NCBI RefSeq assembly: GCF_007859675.1
Contig: NZ_CP042305.1
Coordinates: 3,472,001-3,536,000, forward strand
Length of the DNA: 64,000 bases
DNA from: Humibacter ginsenosidimutans
GTDB lineage: Bacteria > Actinomycetota > Actinomycetes > Actinomycetales > Microbacteriaceae
Direction: 5' to 3'
Shown: positions 61,842 through 64,000 of the stretch, one piece after another
Position numbering within the stretch: the first letter of the stretch is position 1
Layout of the letters: the number at the start of each line of letters is the position of its first letter
The notes under the pieces: generated by a model
What the model was told of the DNA's origin: nothing
Seen by the model: only the letters and a program-made list of their open reading frames with translations
Database searches by the model: none
Made by a program: the position numbers and the translations under genes

Positions 61842-61859
61842 TGGCAAATCCCTTTGCCA
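61842..61859. promoter_or_regulatory. operator between the flavoprotein and XRE-cupin genes
   Basis: TGGCAAA (61842-61848) and TTTGCCA (61853-61859) form a perfect inverted repeat around TCCC. A further TGGCAA follows at 61863-61868. All lie between the divergent starts, as expected for control by the adjacent XRE regulator. Confidence 0.65.
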
Positions 61860-61877
61860 TTGTGGCAATCTTCTTGC

Positions 61878-62471
61878 GTGACTGACCCCGTAGCGCTGCC
61901 CGCCCAGCCGGCGCTCGACGTCGTTCTCGAGGCAGTCGGCCCGCGCCTGCGTTCGCTCCGGCAGGCTCGAAGTCTCACCCTGGCGGCGCTTGCCGCGGAG
62001 ACCGGCATCTCCGTGTCGACGCTGTCGCGCCTCGAGTCCGGCGAACGCCGCCCGACCCTCGAACTGCTGCTGCCCCTCGCGCGCGCCTTCGGGCTGCCGC
62101 TCGACGATCTCGTCGGTGCGCCCCAGACCGGCGACCCGCGGATCCACCTCAAACCCCGACAACATCACGGCCGCGTGATCGTGCCTCTCACCCGACGCCC
62201 CGGCGGAGTCCGCGCGTTCAAACAGCTGATCCCACCGACCACGGCTAGGCAGGAGCAGCAACTGGCGTCCCACGAAGGCTACGAGTGGCTCTATGTGCTC
62301 TCGGGCCGAGTCGCGCTGCTGCTCGGCGACCGGTCCTTCGACCTCGGACCCGGCGAGGTCGCCGAATTCGACACCCGCACCCCGCACTGGATCGGCAACC
62401 ACGGTGAGCAGACCGCCGAGGCGCTCTGCCTGTACGGGCCGCAGGGCGAACGGGCGCACCTGCGGACCTGA
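61878..62471 (+). CDS. XRE family regulator with cupin domain
   Basis: A 197-residue regulator. The N-terminal helix-turn-helix is at residues 20-75 (LRSLRQARSLTLAALAAETGISVSTLSRLESGERRPTLELLLPLARAF). The C-terminal half is a cupin sensor (SHEGYEWLYVLSGRVALLLGDRSFDLGPGEVAEFDTRTPHW). The frame runs far upstream, but GTG 61878 gives the normal architecture. It probably controls the divergent thioredoxin-reductase-like gene and itself. Confidence 0.9.
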   Translation: MTDPVALPAQPALDVVLEAVGPRLRSLRQARSLTLAALAAETGISVSTLSRLESGERRPTLELLLPLARAFGLPLDDLVGAPQTGDPRIHLKPRQHHGRVIVPLTRRPGGVRAFKQLIPPTTARQEQQLASHEGYEWLYVLSGRVALLLGDRSFDLGPGEVAEFDTRTPHWIGNHGEQTAEALCLYGPQGERAHLRT

Positions 62472-62656
62472 CCGAAGCTCCCGACCGGGCGGTACCGAAG
62501 AATCGGCGCGTTCTTCGTCCCCAATCCGCCGCGCGCCCGAGAGTGGATCCATCAGCACGCTCGGGAGAACCGAGGGCCGGCCCGATCGTCATGCCTGCAA
62601 GACCCACGACAGCTGGCGCCGCCGCCAGCACGTATTGACGCGGAGGATGAGCTCAC

Positions 62657-62854
62657 GTGTTTCGTGGGCGTTCACGACAGGTCTCCGTCGATCATGCGCC
62701 GGCACAAGGGGAGGGCTACCGTTCGCTCGAGGGATGGCGAACGGATCATGTTCGCTTCTGGACGGCTCCGGAGACGCGCGCGGAGCTCGGCGAGGACTTC
62801 GAGCTCGACGACGACGCCCTCGTCGTGCTCCAACGCTTCAAGGTCATCCGGTGA
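62657..62854 (+). pseudogene. ASCH-domain protein remnant (C-terminal part)
   Basis: A 65-codon frame whose sequence SVDHAPAQGEGYRSLEGWRTDHVRFWT...ELDDDALVVLQRFKVIR resembles the C-terminal half of ASCH-domain proteins (EGD-x-S-L-x-W-R pattern and VV-x-x-RF-x-V ending). The N-terminal half, with the RNA-binding-like GK motif, is absent. Sequence upstream to 62472 has no matching continuation in any frame that I can see. It overlaps the convergent GNAT gene by 11 bases. Confidence 0.5.
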
Positions 62855-63329
62855 TGTATTCCAGACGCAGCCCGTAGTAAGCGCTGTTCGGATCCTCCGT
62901 GTATTCGGCGAACGGAGCGCACGGCGTGAAGCCGTGGCGTTCGTAGAGCCGGCGTGCGGGTGCGAAATACTCTTCCGTCCCGGTCTCGAGCTTGACCTCA
63001 CGGATTCCACGCCGGCGGCACTCCGCGATGATCTCGAGCAGGACGGCCGAGGCGACGCCGTGTCCGCGAGCGGCCGAGGCCGTTCGCATCGACTTCAGCT
63101 CGCCCAGCGCATCGTCGTGCTGCTTCAGGGCGCCGCATCCAAGAAGCGCGCCTTCGTGGCTGCGCGCCGCCCAGAAGGTGATGCTCGGAACCCGCAATGC
63201 CGCAAGGTCCAGTGCGTGAACGCTCTCGGCCGGGCTGGTGGCGAACATGTCGGCCAGGTGCTCGTGAAGAAGCTCGGTCACATCGGCCGATCGCGGATCT
63301 TCTTCGGTGATCAGCAGCGCGGAGGTCAC
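62844..63329 (-). CDS. GNAT family N-acetyltransferase
   Basis: A 161-residue acetyltransferase. Motif A, which binds acetyl-CoA, is GELKSMRTASAARGHGVASAVLLEIIAECRRRG; motif B follows with LETGTEEYFAPARRLYERHGFTPCAPFAEY. It is close in look to the YsnE/PhnO-like branch (GCGALKQHDD). The GTG start at 63329 is in an otherwise short intergenic region. The acceptor substrate is unknown. Confidence 0.9.
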   Translation of the reverse strand: MTSALLITEEDPRSADVTELLHEHLADMFATSPAESVHALDLAALRVPSITFWAARSHEGALLGCGALKQHDDALGELKSMRTASAARGHGVASAVLLEIIAECRRRGIREVKLETGTEEYFAPARRLYERHGFTPCAPFAEYTEDPNSAYYGLRLEYITG

Positions 63330-63415
63330 TCGGCAACGCTACTGAAGGATCGTCCTCGGTCGTGGCATCGTGCCATCGGCGATCGGTGGGTTCTGCCGGC
63401 TGAGCCGGGACGGCT

Positions 63416-63784
63416 TCATGCCCGGTCGTGCAGCGTCACCTGATACCCGTCCGGGTCGGCGAACGTGAACGTGCGTCCGAAAGGTCCGTCGATGGGCGCC
63501 GAGACGATGGTGTGGCCGTCGGCGGCGAGCGTGTCGTGGATGGCCTGCACGTCGGTGGCATGCAGCCAGAGCGCGATGCCGATTCCTGGCTGCTCGACCG
63601 AGTCGAGGTCGGTACCCGGAATGAGGTCGCGCAGCGCGAAAGCGATCGGCGTCGTCTCGAAGACGACCGCATGCGGTGGGCCGGCCTGCGAACGGACGAG
63701 TCCGAGGTACTGCTCGTAGAACGCCTGCGAAGCGTCGAGATCGCGAACCTGCAGGGAGATGAAATCGGGGCCGGTGACAGGCAT
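63416..63784 (-). CDS. VOC family (glyoxalase/bleomycin-resistance fold) protein
   Basis: A 122-residue single vicinal-oxygen-chelate domain protein: DFISLQVRDLDASQAFYEQYLGLV at the N terminus, GIGIALWLHATDVQAIH in the middle, and GRTFTFADPDGYQVTLHDRA at the end. ATG 63784 follows GAAGGAG at good spacing; the five codons before it (from 63799) are not needed. It is divergent from a MarR gene with two clear operators between, so its expression is probably controlled by that regulator. Confidence 0.9.
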   Translation of the reverse strand: MPVTGPDFISLQVRDLDASQAFYEQYLGLVRSQAGPPHAVVFETTPIAFALRDLIPGTDLDSVEQPGIGIALWLHATDVQAIHDTLAADGHTIVSAPIDGPFGRTFTFADPDGYQVTLHDRA

Positions 63785-63802
63785 GATGTGCTCCTTCATT
63801 AC

Positions 63803-63848
63803 GTGTCAGTTATCTGACACAAGACATCGTATGTCAGAATACTGACAT
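63803..63848. promoter_or_regulatory. double MarR-type operator
   Basis: Two inverted repeats with the same TGTCAG-N4-CTGACA core: GTGTCAGTTATCTGACAC at 63803-63820 and ATGTCAG AATA CTGACAT at 63831-63848. Their centres are 28 bases apart, and the second overlaps the MarR start codon. Both promoters would be blocked by a bound repressor. Confidence 0.8.
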
Positions 63849-64000
63849 GGGTCAAGATGAAGCGGGCATCGATCTCGAGACGTCGCTCGGCTACCTGCTG
63901 AAACAGGCATCCAGCGTGCTCCGCTCCTCGATGGAGGAGGTGCTGAAGCCGCTCGGGATGACCGTGACCCACTACTCCTGCCTCGAGCTGCTGGCGCAGC
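63847..64000 (+). CDS. MarR family regulator, partial (window end)
   Basis: The first 51 codons of a winged-helix regulator cut by the window end. LETSLGYLLKQASSVLRSSMEEVLKPLGMTVTHYSCLELLAQ is the N-terminal dimerization helix and the start of the MarR domain. The ATG at 63847 lies inside the second operator repeat. It is divergent from the VOC gene. Confidence 0.85.
   Translation, partial: MGQDEAGIDLETSLGYLLKQASSVLRSSMEEVLKPLGMTVTHYSCLELLAQ

Overview
The window is a high-GC actinobacterial chromosome segment, most likely from the family Microbacteriaceae. This rests on GC-rich coding sequence, the very frequent words GGATGCC/GGCATCC, many GTG starts, a full menaquinone pathway, many leaderless-type promoters (a TANNNT box 6-8 nt before the start codon) and Tat lipoproteins. 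The genus cannot be fixed from this alone.

Region 1 (1-26 kb) is a respiratory core. It carries a histidine phosphatase, the system II cytochrome c maturation genes (TlpA/ResA-like, ccdA, resB, ccsB), then the menaquinone genes menC, menB, menE, menA, menD, menF and menG and the polyprenyl diphosphate synthase for the side chain. Interleaved are an MFS transporter, an M20 amidohydrolase, PPK2, small membrane proteins (DUF4229, PLDc_N-like), a DUF2804 protein and fprA, whose reading frame is broken by one base. An alpha/beta hydrolase, an AlaX-like protein, yajQ, an anchored acidic protein and tRNA-Tyr close the region.

Region 2 (26-37 kb) handles iron. A gene-poor stretch follows tRNA-Tyr, then a siderophore-interacting-protein remnant with an internal deletion. 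Next is a five-gene siderophore ABC importer operon (two binding proteins, two permeases, one ATPase) behind a DtxR/IdeR-type iron box, an AraC regulator, and a pair of fused ABC half-transporters with complementary degenerate ATP sites.

Region 3 (37-47 kb) has fewer GGATGCC words and looks lower in GC. It is a sugar or glycoside oxidation locus: aldehyde dehydrogenase, GMC oxidoreductase with its small gluconate-dehydrogenase-subunit-3-like partner, a ThuA protein, a sugar ABC importer without ATPase, a Gfo/Idh/MocA oxidoreductase and GntR/FCD regulators. The regulator gene exists as two copies that form an apparently perfect 645-bp inverted repeat around the oxidoreductase. This is the most striking structure in the window.

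Region 4 (47-59 kb) has small conserved proteins, an inositol monophosphatase-family enzyme and a maltose/maltodextrin locus: LacI regulator, alpha-glucosidase, malE, malF, malG and a second GH13 enzyme, with LacI-type operators in the divergent promoter region. No ATPase gene accompanies either sugar importer, which suggests a shared MsiK-type ATPase encoded elsewhere.

Region 5 (59-64 kb) holds several regulator/target pairs with visible operators: an OhrR-like MarR protein beside a small Cys-rich protein, a thioredoxin-reductase-like flavoprotein beside an XRE-cupin regulator, and a VOC protein beside a MarR gene cut by the window end. It also has tRNA-Thr, tRNA-Met with a strong terminator, an ASCH-domain remnant and a GNAT acetyltransferase.

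Two families of intergenic repeats recur: a hairpin-forming element bounded by GGGTTGAGGAGC / GCTCCTCAACCC downstream of five genes, and a 22-bp-period array between two convergent gene pairs.
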